Assembly: GCA_021768485.1 (NCBI GenBank)
Contig: JAIZVZ010000026.1
Location: 1-48,157 of the forward strand
Length of the DNA stretch: 48,157 nt
Direction: 5' to 3'
Source: Oxalobacteraceae bacterium
Lineage (GTDB): Bacteria > Pseudomonadota > Gammaproteobacteria > Burkholderiales > Burkholderiaceae_D
Shown here: piece after piece, positions 1 through 9,387 of the stretch
Position numbering within the stretch: position 1 is the stretch's first letter
Layout of the letters: every line of letters starts with the position of its first letter
Made by a program: the position numbers and the translations under genes
The notes under the pieces: model-generated
The model's input: the letters and a program-made list of their open reading frames with translations, nothing else
Databases searched by the model: none
What the model was told of the DNA's origin: nothing

Positions 1-155
1 TCAATGATAATTTTCTGGCGACGTTCGAGGCCTTGCCTTTGACGCGCGAGCATGCGCGGCAACTGGCGCGCAATGGTTTCGTGGCGGCGTTTCTGGATGG
101 GCAGGCGAAGGCGGGCTATTTGGCCGAGGTGGATGCGTTTTTTGCTAGGGGGTGA
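1..155 (+). CDS. add: Adenosine deaminase, C-terminal fragment (5' end outside window)
   Basis: An open frame enters from the left edge (first full codon at base 3) and stops with TGA at 153-155, giving the last 50 residues. They begin NDNFLATFEALPLT and continue through an LARNGF segment to a DAFFARG end. I recognise this as the C-terminal helical end of the metal-dependent adenosine deaminase/adenine deaminase family, where a conserved N-[ED]-[LN]-F...LT..q...LarNgf pattern closes the barrel. The enzyme hydrolyses adenosine to inosine and ammonia, which suits the nucleoside transporter and phosphorylases further right. The catalytic residues lie outside the window, so adenosine and adenine specificity cannot be separated. 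The DNA is GC-rich, in sharp contrast with what follows the stop codon. Confidence 0.75.
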   Translation, partial: NDNFLATFEALPLTREHARQLARNGFVAAFLDGQAKAGYLAEVDAFFARG

Positions 156-673
156 AGGAAAATTGATCGCAGCCCTACGCGTTCTCAATATGATTCATAA
201 CTAGTCCATGGCCGCTCCATTTAAATCGTCTGGTTCGTTGTCTTGATCCAAACAGCGTCATTCAAAAACGGTAGTGCTGTGTACGCTGAAAGCTTGCGTA
301 GCCAAACTGAACCGGAGTATTGCTTTGATTCTTTGCTAGGCCACTCATCATTCAAATGGAGCCTCTAATTTTAAATTCATAGACGAATGCCTTGGCGTTG
401 GTGATGACCTATCGTATGGCCATGGCCGCTTAGCTTCTACTTTTGCCGCCCATTCAAAATGGGAGGATTACCACCGGAGCTATTCCCAATTGAAGCGGTC
501 CTAATAAACCGGGCAGGTCAGGGGGAGACGATAAGCAAACTCGCTTGGGCGTAAACAGTTTACGTTACGAGTCTAGATGCCAATTTTTTTGCAGGCAACT
601 GCTTTATCAAAAGGCCGGTCTTCAAGGCAGGAATCATTGAAGATACTATGCATAGATTTGCCGATTAGCTCCG
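156..673. other. AT-rich non-coding stretch between add and the ATPase gene
   Basis: I find no convincing gene in these roughly 520 bases. Base composition changes abruptly just after the add stop codon and stays AT-rich to the end of the DUF262 gene region. A short perfect inverted repeat, GTAAAC-A-GTTTAC, lies at 551-563. The segment near 500-530 contains ccgggcaggtca, which resembles the end of some insertion sequences, but no transposase frame or second end is visible. It most likely represents the left flank of an acquired segment and the downstream side of the minus-strand ATPase gene. Confidence 0.5.
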
Positions 674-2092
674 TCACTCATCGCCGATTAATGTAAGAAT
701 TTGTTTCGATAATTGTTGTGAATCTTGAGCATGGGCGGGAACTTCCAGCCATGCTTTGAAGAGGTTTGTTCTTACTCTTTTTGTATCAATGCCTTGAACG
801 TTTAGTTCTTGTGCGAATGCGCTGCAGAAATCGTGATGGTCAAGATGTCTGGTTGCCTTTAGCGATCTAGTTACCTCGTGCAACGGCACTCCAAGTTGGA
901 GTGTAAAATAATCTGGATTGGCAGTTACTGTAATACGAGCAGATTCTACAGGGTCATAAATATCGGGTAAGAACAATAGCTCCGCGTTGTTTTTTGCATA
1001 TTCCAGTCGTTTGTCACCATCTAGCACAACTTGCAGCCTACAGGCTCGAGATTCTTTGGGAAAGAAACGCTGCAAACGTACTAGCTCTGCAGCACCTCCG
1101 AGGACCATCTGGACGTCCACAACATCCTTAAAGTCGCTTGCCCATTTGGCCAAAATGCAGAGCAGGAGTTCGTGTCCATCCACATCTTCCGTTATCAGCA
1201 AAAGGCGCGGAGTAGAAACGAAACCCAGTCGCCGAAGTGTCTTTCGCTTATCTTGAGAAATACAGAGCCCAGGGCCGCTCGTTTTATCAATTAAGATCAT
1301 TTCCTGCGGATTAAGGGTGGCCACCGTTTCCGATGAATGGGAGGTAAAGATTATTTGCAAATTATTTTCGGACGCCGCATATGCAAAAAAATTTAAGAGT
1401 GCAGTGCGGCAGTAAGGTGAAAGATGAGAGTCTGGCTCGTCAAATAGGAGAATCGTGCCCTTCTTTGCGCGCAAACACGTCCATATAATATAGCATGCGC
1501 TAAGTTCGCCAAATCCCATTGTTCGACTGTCATATTTAAATCCATCAATTTTGACAATGAAAAATGGAAATACTTCATCTACTTCTGTCGCAGATTCGAA
1601 CTCATAGATTTCAATGCTCTCATAATATTTGTGTACAACATGCCTGTATTGGGACACTTCTTTTTGCTTTAAAACTCGTGCGCCTACTTGTGGCAGCATT
1701 TCTTCCAGATTCGTAATGGACAGTATATATTTACGAATTTCATGAACGTCAAGTGATGCATCAATCAATAAAATTTCAGGAACGCTTTCTCCATTTCTCA
1801 TCGGGAAAAAGGCTGGCAACCCGAGAAAATTACCACGGTATTGTCCCTCAAATCGAACTAATTCGAAATCTGCCTTTTTCTCACACTGTCTGCCCGAAGT
1901 AATGCGATTTACTTTTTCAATAAAACTTGTTTTGCCTACGCCATTTGCTCCGACTATGGCAAGAACACGACTGGTAATATTTAATATCAACTCAGTATTA
2001 AAAACATTGATAATTATTAATTTTAAATCCAGCGTATCCCTATCAAATTTTCTGCATGTTTCCCACGCTTTGTCAAAATCAGCTTTTCTCAT
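674..2092 (-). CDS. AAA/ABC-type ATPase with OLD-like TOPRIM C-terminus, putative defence protein
   Basis: This 472-residue protein has an N-terminal SMC/ABC-like ATPase: Walker A GANGVGKT at residues 48-55, a degenerate signature GFGELSA at 193-199, Walker B TILLFDEP at 213-220, and an H-loop FTSHSSE near 249-255. The region after residue 295 contains LLLITEDVDGHE (acidic residue E302) and VVLDGD (355-360). These look like the two acidic motifs of a TOPRIM nuclease, the arrangement seen in OLD-family proteins and in AriA/AriB-like defence ATPases. The ATG directly abuts the TAG of the upstream DUF262 gene, so the two are probably translationally coupled. The gene is AT-rich compared with both flanks, which suggests horizontal acquisition. 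The ATPase call is firm. The TOPRIM assignment is motif reading only. The defence role is inferred from the family and the partner. Confidence 0.8.
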   Translation of the reverse strand: MRKADFDKAWETCRKFDRDTLDLKLIIINVFNTELILNITSRVLAIVGANGVGKTSFIEKVNRITSGRQCEKKADFELVRFEGQYRGNFLGLPAFFPMRNGESVPEILLIDASLDVHEIRKYILSITNLEEMLPQVGARVLKQKEVSQYRHVVHKYYESIEIYEFESATEVDEVFPFFIVKIDGFKYDSRTMGFGELSACYIIWTCLRAKKGTILLFDEPDSHLSPYCRTALLNFFAYAASENNLQIIFTSHSSETVATLNPQEMILIDKTSGPGLCISQDKRKTLRRLGFVSTPRLLLITEDVDGHELLLCILAKWASDFKDVVDVQMVLGGAAELVRLQRFFPKESRACRLQVVLDGDKRLEYAKNNAELLFLPDIYDPVESARITVTANPDYFTLQLGVPLHEVTRSLKATRHLDHHDFCSAFAQELNVQGIDTKRVRTNLFKAWLEVPAHAQDSQQLSKQILTLIGDE

Positions 2093-3304
2093 CTATAGCT
2101 CCGAACCCCAACGACTTAGCTCGATGAATTCAGCGGCTAGATCTTCGAATTGGGATAAAGGCGCGTATTCTAGTAGCGCTGTTAGGTCATCCAATTTATA
2201 GTAGTTTTTCTCAAGGGAACCAGCGAATTTTCCTTTGCTAAAATGGAACCAAGAATACCAAAGTATCAAGTCACGTAATAATACAGAAGAAACATCAGCA
2301 ACCCGAGCAGTTGCCCTATCGTTGTATATGAGTACAAGCGAGGCGAGCGGATTTTCTCGCCTGCGTAGGTCATTCTCATTATGTTCAGCTTCAATAATTC
2401 CCTGGCGAGTTAATTCAAAACTCAAAAAGAAGCGTGCCAGCTCATTTATATCTTCAATTCCAACGATTCTGGAAAAAAATATCAACCAGGAAAGGGCTGT
2501 AGCTTTATTTAGGCGGGGAATATTGCGTGAAATAGTGACTGGTGATATGTCGAGAAGAGCGCAACCTATTACATCTCTTGTCAGTTGTATCGATGCCCTC
2601 AGACGTTGTTCGATTCTATGATTGATGGGCTCCTTACGACGATACATCAAATCAACCGACCCAGCTGTTATTTTTTTGTTCAGATTGCCATTTTCGAGGA
2701 CGCAAGCAAACCTCGCTAAAAAATCGTCATACGCCATTCGGCTATTACTAAAACCCAGCACATCACTGACTTCAGGAATTTCAATTAAAAATGATACTAA
2801 ATTTCTGATCTGGCTTCGCACAGGTCCAAAAAAAGCATTTCGCTTCTCTGCAGAGGTGAGCGCAGTAGGTTGATTTAAACGAAAAAATATCTCGGCGGGC
2901 TCTTCTGGGCTATAGTCCGTCACATGAAATATTCTAATTGTTGTTCTATCAAACACTCTACGAGTTTCCGTAGGTAAATCCAGATAACGTTTGCCGTGTA
3001 ATAATTTTATATCGTCGTTTGGGGGAGCAATATTCCCATCAACCGGGAGCATATTTTTTTTGAAATCTCTAATTGCTGCCAATCGCTGCTGCCCATCAAG
3101 AACTTGCAACTGGCCCCCTGCGAGATCACCAATTACAACAACAGGGGGCACAATCCAACCTCTCAAAATTGAATCAATAAGTCGTTGTTGCTTCTGTGCA
3201 GTCCAAACTTCCCCTCGCTGAAAATCCGGCTGGAGATCGATCTCGCCCTCTTGTATTCGATTATAGATTGTCGCAATGTCTGGATCTGCTGGAATGAAGC
3301 GCAT
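2093..3304 (-). CDS. DUF262 (GmrSD/ParB-like) domain protein
   Basis: This 403-residue protein opens with the DUF262 pattern: LQPDFQRGEVW at residues 24-34 and VLDGQQRLAAI near 68-78. The DGQQR motif is the ParB/GmrS-like nucleotide-binding signature. DUF262 proteins occur in the modification-dependent GmrSD restriction enzymes and in many uncharacterised defence gene pairs. Unlike full-length GmrSD, I see no C-terminal HNH motif of the DUF1524 type. The last 200 residues are helical-looking with no recognised motif, so nuclease activity would have to come from the downstream OLD-like partner or from the DUF262 domain itself. It is the first gene of a two-gene minus-strand unit, and its TAG is immediately followed by the ATPase ATG. 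Its AT-rich composition matches the ATPase and not the chromosome around it. The family assignment is secure and the biological role is inferred. Confidence 0.85.
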   Translation of the reverse strand: MRFIPADPDIATIYNRIQEGEIDLQPDFQRGEVWTAQKQQRLIDSILRGWIVPPVVVIGDLAGGQLQVLDGQQRLAAIRDFKKNMLPVDGNIAPPNDDIKLLHGKRYLDLPTETRRVFDRTTIRIFHVTDYSPEEPAEIFFRLNQPTALTSAEKRNAFFGPVRSQIRNLVSFLIEIPEVSDVLGFSNSRMAYDDFLARFACVLENGNLNKKITAGSVDLMYRRKEPINHRIEQRLRASIQLTRDVIGCALLDISPVTISRNIPRLNKATALSWLIFFSRIVGIEDINELARFFLSFELTRQGIIEAEHNENDLRRRENPLASLVLIYNDRATARVADVSSVLLRDLILWYSWFHFSKGKFAGSLEKNYYKLDDLTALLEYAPLSQFEDLAAEFIELSRWGSEL

Positions 3305-3655
3305 ATTTCAATTATCCTATTTACAAAAATCTAGCTTTATGAATGCGATCATTGTTTGGAACAAAATAGCATTTCATAGCATCCTGCCACTTTTATGTTA
3401 ATTAGGCAATACAATGTCGAGGGGGAAATGAGGCTCCGCTATTGGCTGATTTCGGCCTATTGGGTTGCCGAACCAGCACTCGACATACCTAACTTATGAT
3501 TGACATCGTGTTGTCTGTGCAAGCAATGCCATGTTATTGTGAAACATGTGTTTTTTAGTCCACGTCATCGCCGAAGCTTCCCTGGTCCGTTGACATGTGA
3601 TTTTTAGATAATTGTTATAGCCTACCCGTTGAGCTTGTTCGAGTAATTCATAAAG
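3305..3655. other. AT-rich intergenic region, likely promoter of the DUF262-ATPase pair
   Basis: About 350 bases lie upstream of the minus-strand DUF262 gene and downstream of the minus-strand LysR gene. I see no gene. The half nearest 3304 is strongly AT-rich and is the likely promoter area of the DUF262 gene. An inverted pair TGTCGAG (about 3415-3421) / CTCGACA (about 3479-3485) brackets a GC-richer core that includes a ggctgatttcggcc segment. This could be a relic of the insertion event, but I cannot identify an element or a target-site duplication. Confidence 0.45.
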
Positions 3656-4573
3656 CTATTTCCAGGCGACCACCGCCCCCATCGCCTCCAGCACATGAAT
3701 AAACGCCCTTACCACCGGCGCATCTTCCTGCTCCGCATACGCGATATACAAATCGGCCGACGGTGCCTTGCCGGCAATCGGCACGAATACCACGCCGGGC
3801 CAGGCGATGCGGGCAATCGTCTCCGGCAGCAGGGCCACGCCGAGGCCGGCGCCGACCATGGCCAATAGCGTCTGCGGTTCGGCCGCCTCTTGCGCGACCT
3901 TGGGCGTAAAACCGGCCTCGACGCAGCATTGCAGCAGATAGCGTGCAAAGTCCGATTTTTCGAGTACCAGCGACAGCATCGGCTGCTCGGCCAGCTCCGG
4001 CAGGTCGATCTGCGCGCGCCGGGCCAGCGCGTGCCCGGCGTGCACCGCCACGCACACATTTTCGTGAAAATACAGATCCTGGCGCAAGCCGCCCTTGGCC
4101 AGCGTGGCCGGCGGCAGCGGCGGCGCGCGCCAGAAGCCGACGTCGATCTGGCGCGCCAGCAGTGCTTCGTACTGGGCGCTGGGGCCGATTTCGTGCAGGG
4201 TCCAGCTCACGCGCGGAAAACTCTTATGGAATTTGTCGAGCAGGGCCGGGATCGGGCTCCACATCGCGGTGCTGACCACGCCGACCCGCAGCCGGCCCAT
4301 TTCGCCGCGGTCGATCTGGCGCACGGTTTCGACCGCCAGCTCCATCTGCGCCAGGATCGCCGCAGCTTCCTTCATCAAGGCTTTGCCACCGACCGTCAGC
4401 TCGAAATTGCGCGTGGTGCGGGCGAACAGTTTGACCTGCAGCTCGGCTTCGAGCTTCATGATTTGCTGCGATAACGGCGGTTGCGAGATATGCAAACGTT
4501 CGGCGGCGCGCGAAAAGCTCTTTTCCTCGGCAACCGCGAGGAAATAGCGCAACTGTTTTAAGTCGATAGCCAT
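3656..4573 (-). CDS. LysR-family transcriptional regulator (nucleoside cluster)
   Basis: This 305-residue protein has the standard LysR layout. The N-terminal winged helix-turn-helix (residues 1-60) contains LKQLRYFLAVAEEKSFSRAA and HISQPPLSQQI, and an effector-binding domain of two Rossmann-like lobes starts near residue 90 (GRLRVGVVSTA). The sequence is closest in feel to the CbnR/ClcR-type branch that binds small anions or aromatic acids, but the ligand cannot be read from sequence. It is divergently transcribed from the nucleoside ABC transporter operon with 131 bases between the starts, the usual geometry for a LysR protein controlling its neighbour and itself. A perfect AT-rich inverted repeat in that gap (4606-4628) is a candidate binding site. 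A role in nucleoside uptake or catabolism is inferred from position only. Confidence 0.9.
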   Translation of the reverse strand: MAIDLKQLRYFLAVAEEKSFSRAAERLHISQPPLSQQIMKLEAELQVKLFARTTRNFELTVGGKALMKEAAAILAQMELAVETVRQIDRGEMGRLRVGVVSTAMWSPIPALLDKFHKSFPRVSWTLHEIGPSAQYEALLARQIDVGFWRAPPLPPATLAKGGLRQDLYFHENVCVAVHAGHALARRAQIDLPELAEQPMLSLVLEKSDFARYLLQCCVEAGFTPKVAQEAAEPQTLLAMVGAGLGVALLPETIARIAWPGVVFVPIAGKAPSADLYIAYAEQEDAPVVRAFIHVLEAMGAVVAWK

Positions 4574-4605
4574 GCAATGCGATAAAATGATGGGTTAGAA
4601 GCTTG

Positions 4606-4628
4606 ATTTATAGCATAAACATATAAAT
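4606..4628. promoter_or_regulatory. Inverted repeat, candidate LysR operator
   Basis: ATTTATA (4606-4612) and TATAAAT (4622-4628) form a perfect 7-base inverted repeat around a 9-base spacer, midway between the divergent LysR and ABC-ATPase start codons. LysR proteins typically bind interrupted AT-rich dyads in such gaps. The symmetry is seen directly; binding is inferred. Confidence 0.5.
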
Positions 4629-4704
4629 CCAAAAGAAAAATCGTATTTGCCAACAATATCGCCATGATGCATAGTAGCAAAAATTCAATTTCCTCCTCCG
4701 CCCC

Positions 4705-6263
<1,559 letters not shown>

Positions 6264-6267
<4 letters not shown>

Positions 6268-7403
6268 AGGATAACGCTATCGAAACAAATCTGACACCGG
6301 CCGGCCGCGGCGCCGCTTTCAAGGCCGCCTTGCCGCGCGCCGCTTTCCTGATCAGCCTGCCGCTGCTCAATCTGCTGGCCGCTTTCATCTGTTCGGCGCT
6401 GGTCATTCTGGCGATCGGCGAAGACCCGGGCCAGGCGTTGTCGGTGCTGGTGCAGGGCGCGTTCGGCTCGGCCGATGCGATTTGCTATACGCTGTACCGC
6501 AGCACCAATTATGTGTTTGCCGGGCTGGCGGTGGCGGTCGCTTTTCACGCCGGCCTGTTCAATATCGGGGTCGAGGGCCAGGCCTATTTTGCCGGCCTCG
6601 GCGTGGCCCTTGTCTGCCTGCTGTGCGGCAGCTGGCCGTGGTGGGGCGTGCTGCCGCTGGCGATGATGGCGGCCATGCTGTTCGGCGCGGCCTGGGCTTT
6701 CCTGCCTGGCTGGCTGCAGGCCAAACGCGGCAGCCATATCGTGGTCACGACCATCATGTTCAATTTTATCGCCAGCGCGCTGATGAATTATTTGCTGGTC
6801 AAGGTCTTGATCGAGCCGGGCCAGCAAGTGCCGCAGACACGCGAATTTGCGGCCAGCACCTGGCTGCCTTTCATGCACGAAGTGGCCGCCCGCTTCGGCC
6901 TTCAACTGGCGCAGTCGCCGCTCAATGTCAGCTTTTTCCTGGCGCTGGCGGCCTGCGTGCTGTTTTACCTGTTTGTCTGGCGTTCGCGCCAGGGGCTGAC
7001 GATGCGCGTGGTCGGGCGCAACGAACGCGCCGCGCGCTATGCCGGCATTTCGGTCTCGGCCACGCTGATCGTGGTCATGTGCATTTCCGGGGCGCTGGCC
7101 GGCATGGTCGCAATTAACGAAGTGCAGGGCGTCAATCACCGCTTGCTGGCCGGCTTTACCGGCGGCGTCGGTTTCGTCGGCATCGCAGTCGCCCTGATGG
7201 GCCGCAATCATCCGCTCGGCATCTTGCTGGCGGCGCTGCTGTTCGGCGCGCTGGCGCAGGGCGGCACCGAGCTGTCGCTCGACATGCCGAGCCTGACGCG
7301 CGACATGATTGTGGTGATCGAAGGCCTGATCATCTTCTTTTGCGGCGCCATGGAAAACCTGTTCCGCAAGCCGCTGGCGCGCCTGTTCGGCATCAGCGAT
7401 TAG
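6264..7403 (+). CDS. Nucleoside ABC transporter permease (YufP/NupP type)
   Basis: This 379-residue, very hydrophobic protein of the BPD_transp_2 permease family has the features of that group: multiple membrane segments, an internal NIGVEGQAYFAGLG motif after the early helices, and GRNERAARYAGISV in the loop that contacts the ATPase. The ATG lies inside the end of the ATPase gene (ATGA overlap), so translation is coupled. It forms the inner-membrane channel together with the next gene product. A charged N-terminal tail of about 30 residues precedes the first helix. The related permeases YufP/NupP and the mammalian-pathogen homologues transport purine and pyrimidine nucleosides. Substrate is inferred from the phosphorylase and deo genes downstream in the same direction. 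Confidence 0.92.
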
Positions 7404-7414
7404 AGAAAACTACC

Positions 7415-8401
7415 ATGATCGATACCTATTACACGATTTTAAGCCTGCTGGCCTCGACCCTGCGGCTGTCGACGCCGCTGGTGCTGGCGGCGCTGGCCGG
7501 CCTGCTGTCGGAGCGCTCGGGCGTGGTCGACATCGGCCTCGAAGGAAAAATGCTGGCGGCCGCGTTTGCGGCGGCGGCCGTGGCCAGCGTCTACGGCTCG
7601 CCGTGGCTGGGGCTGTCGGCCGCCATTGCGGTGGCGCTGGTCCTGTCGCTGCTGCATGGCGTCGCGTCGATCAGCTATAACGGCAACCAGATGGTGTCCG
7701 GCATGGCGATCAATATCGTCGCCGCCGGCACCACCGTGACGCTGGCGACGGCCTGGTTCCACCAGGGCGGACAGACGCCGATGCTGGAAACCGGCAGCCG
7801 CTTTGCCGACCTCGCGCTGCCGTGGGCGGCGCAGATCGGCGCCGTGCCGCTGCTGGGTCCGCTGCTTGGGCCACTGTATGCCAAAGTCATCAGCGGCAAT
7901 ACGATCCTCGTGTACGCGACGCTGGCCATCGTGCCGCTGCTGACCTGGGTCCTGTTTCGCAGCCGTTTCGGCCTGCGCCTGCGCGCGGTCGGCGAAAATC
8001 CGCAGGCGGTCGATACCGCCGGCATTTCGGTGGCGCGCCTGCGTTATCTGGCGCTCGGCTGGAACGGCGTCTTGTGCGGTATCGCCGGCGCCTATCTGTC
8101 GACGGCCCAGGGCAATACCTTTTTGCCCGACATGACCGCCGGCAAAGGCTTTCTGGCGCTGGCCGCCCTCATTTTTGGCAAATGGAAGCCGTGGCCGACG
8201 TTTTTCGCCTGCCTGCTGTTTGCCTTTACCGATGCGCTGCAGGTGCGCCTGCAAGGCGTCGAACTGCCGGGCATCGGCGAGATTCCGGTACAGTTCATCC
8301 AGATGATTCCGTATCTGTTGACCGTACTGGTGCTGGCCGGCTTTGTCGGCCGCGCGCTGGCGCCGAAAGCGGTCGGCGTGCCGTATGTGAAATCGCGTTG
8401 A
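7415..8401 (+). CDS. Nucleoside ABC transporter permease (YufQ/NupQ type)
   Basis: This 328-residue second permease of the BPD_transp_2 family begins MIDTYYTILSLL. I chose the ATG at 7415, 11 bases after the previous stop, because the longer frame upstream only overlaps the preceding gene and starts at a TTG. Family features include the SGVVDIGLEGKML motif after the first helix, the coupling-loop segment LRAVGENPQAVDTAGISV, and a repeated pattern of hydrophobic helices to the end. The two permeases pair as a heterodimer in the inner membrane. A hairpin followed by T-runs lies just past the stop codon, so part of the transcription may end here before the phosphorylase gene. Confidence 0.92.
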   Translation: MIDTYYTILSLLASTLRLSTPLVLAALAGLLSERSGVVDIGLEGKMLAAAFAAAAVASVYGSPWLGLSAAIAVALVLSLLHGVASISYNGNQMVSGMAINIVAAGTTVTLATAWFHQGGQTPMLETGSRFADLALPWAAQIGAVPLLGPLLGPLYAKVISGNTILVYATLAIVPLLTWVLFRSRFGLRLRAVGENPQAVDTAGISVARLRYLALGWNGVLCGIAGAYLSTAQGNTFLPDMTAGKGFLALAALIFGKWKPWPTFFACLLFAFTDALQVRLQGVELPGIGEIPVQFIQMIPYLLTVLVLAGFVGRALAPKAVGVPYVKSR

Positions 8402-8407
8402 AATGGC

Positions 8408-8443
8408 GCCGGCAGCGCGCCGGCCCAGTCTTTTTTGTTTTTT
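8408..8443 (+). terminator. Hairpin with T-runs between transporter and PNP genes
   Basis: GCCGGC at 8408-8413 can pair with GCCGGC at 8419-8424, followed after six bases by T6 and a second T6 (8431-8443). It looks like an intrinsic terminator or attenuator separating the permease from PNP, which would let transporter and enzyme levels differ. The gap between helix and T-run is longer than ideal, so efficiency is uncertain. Confidence 0.5.
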
Positions 8444-8470
8444 AATTCATTTTTTATTCGAGTCCAGACC

Positions 8471-9322
8471 ATGAGCCATCCGACACCCGCAGCAAGCAAT
8501 GACAATCCTTTCAAGGCCATGGAGGTGGTGCAGAGCCGGGCGCCCGGTTTTACGCCGCGCGTGGCGCTGATCCTCGGCTCGGGCCTGGGCGTGCTGGCCG
8601 AGCAGATGGACAATCCGGTGACCATCAATTTCGCCGATTTGCCCGGCTTTCCGGTCTCCGGCGTGCACGGTCATGCCGGTGAAATGGTGCTCGGCACGCT
8701 GGCCGGGGTGCCGGTCGCCTGCATGAAGGGCCGCAGCCACTTTTACGAAGGCCACGGCATGGGCGTGATGACCAATGCGGTGCGCACCCTCAAGCTGCTC
8801 GGCTGCGAGATGCTGTTCGTGACCAATGCCGCCGGGTCGCTGCGCGAAGAGGTCGGTCCCGGCTCGCTGGTGGCGCTGTCCGATCACATCAACATGATGC
8901 CCGGCACGCCGATGGTCGGCCCCAACGACGACCGCTTCGGCCCGCGCTTTTTCAGCATGGCCAATGCCTACGACGCCGACTTGCGGGCGCTGGTGCAAAA
9001 AGTGGCGCAAGCCAAGGGCTTTAGCGTTTCCGAAGGCGTGTTCGTGGCCTATCCCGGTCCTAATTTTGAAACCCCGGCAGAAATTCGCATGATGGCGAAG
9101 ATGGGCGGCGAAGTGGTCGGCATGTCGGTCGTGCCGGAAGTGATTTCGGCCCGCCACTGCGGCCTGAAAGTGGTGGCGGTCTCGGTCATCACCAATCTGG
9201 CCGAAGGCATGTCGCCATTTCCGCTGTCGCACGAACAGACGCTCAAATACGCGGCAGTCGGCGCCACCGACCTGATCACGCTGATTCTCGGTTTCCTGCA
9301 GGCCTTGCCGCCGGCGGCCTGA
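8471..9322 (+). CDS. punA: Purine-nucleoside phosphorylase (trimeric PNP type)
   Basis: This 283-residue protein belongs to the trimeric PNP/MTAP family, not the hexameric DeoD type. Visible hallmarks are the phosphate-binding GSGLG near residue 35, FPVSGVHGHAGEMVLG, MKGRSHFYEGH, the base-binding TNAAGSL, and a late VVGMSVVPEVISARH segment typical of the family. The enzyme splits purine (deoxy)nucleosides with phosphate into free base and (deoxy)ribose-1-phosphate in the cytoplasm. The bases would feed guanine deaminase and xanthine dehydrogenase encoded further right, and deoxyribose-1-phosphate feeds DeoB next door. I chose the ATG at 8471 (MSHPTPAA) because the 12 residues upstream come from the T-rich terminator-like leader. 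The gene symbol follows the trimeric enzyme; xapA-like specificity cannot be excluded. Confidence 0.9.
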   Translation: MSHPTPAASNDNPFKAMEVVQSRAPGFTPRVALILGSGLGVLAEQMDNPVTINFADLPGFPVSGVHGHAGEMVLGTLAGVPVACMKGRSHFYEGHGMGVMTNAVRTLKLLGCEMLFVTNAAGSLREEVGPGSLVALSDHINMMPGTPMVGPNDDRFGPRFFSMANAYDADLRALVQKVAQAKGFSVSEGVFVAYPGPNFETPAEIRMMAKMGGEVVGMSVVPEVISARHCGLKVVAVSVITNLAEGMSPFPLSHEQTLKYAAVGATDLITLILGFLQALPPAA

Positions 9323-9387
9323 GCATTCTGATTTTTTGAACGGCGCCCCTCAGCAAGCAAACCGATCAACCAGCCAAGGAGCACAAT

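Noticed and set aside
500-530. Sequence resembling an insertion-sequence end (ccgggcaggtca)
   Set aside because: No transposase frame, no matching second end and no target duplication are visible; a short match is not enough.
551-563. GTAAAC-A-GTTTAC inverted repeat
   Set aside because: Six-base arms in AT-rich DNA are common by chance, and the position past the ATPase gene's end gives it no regulatory target.
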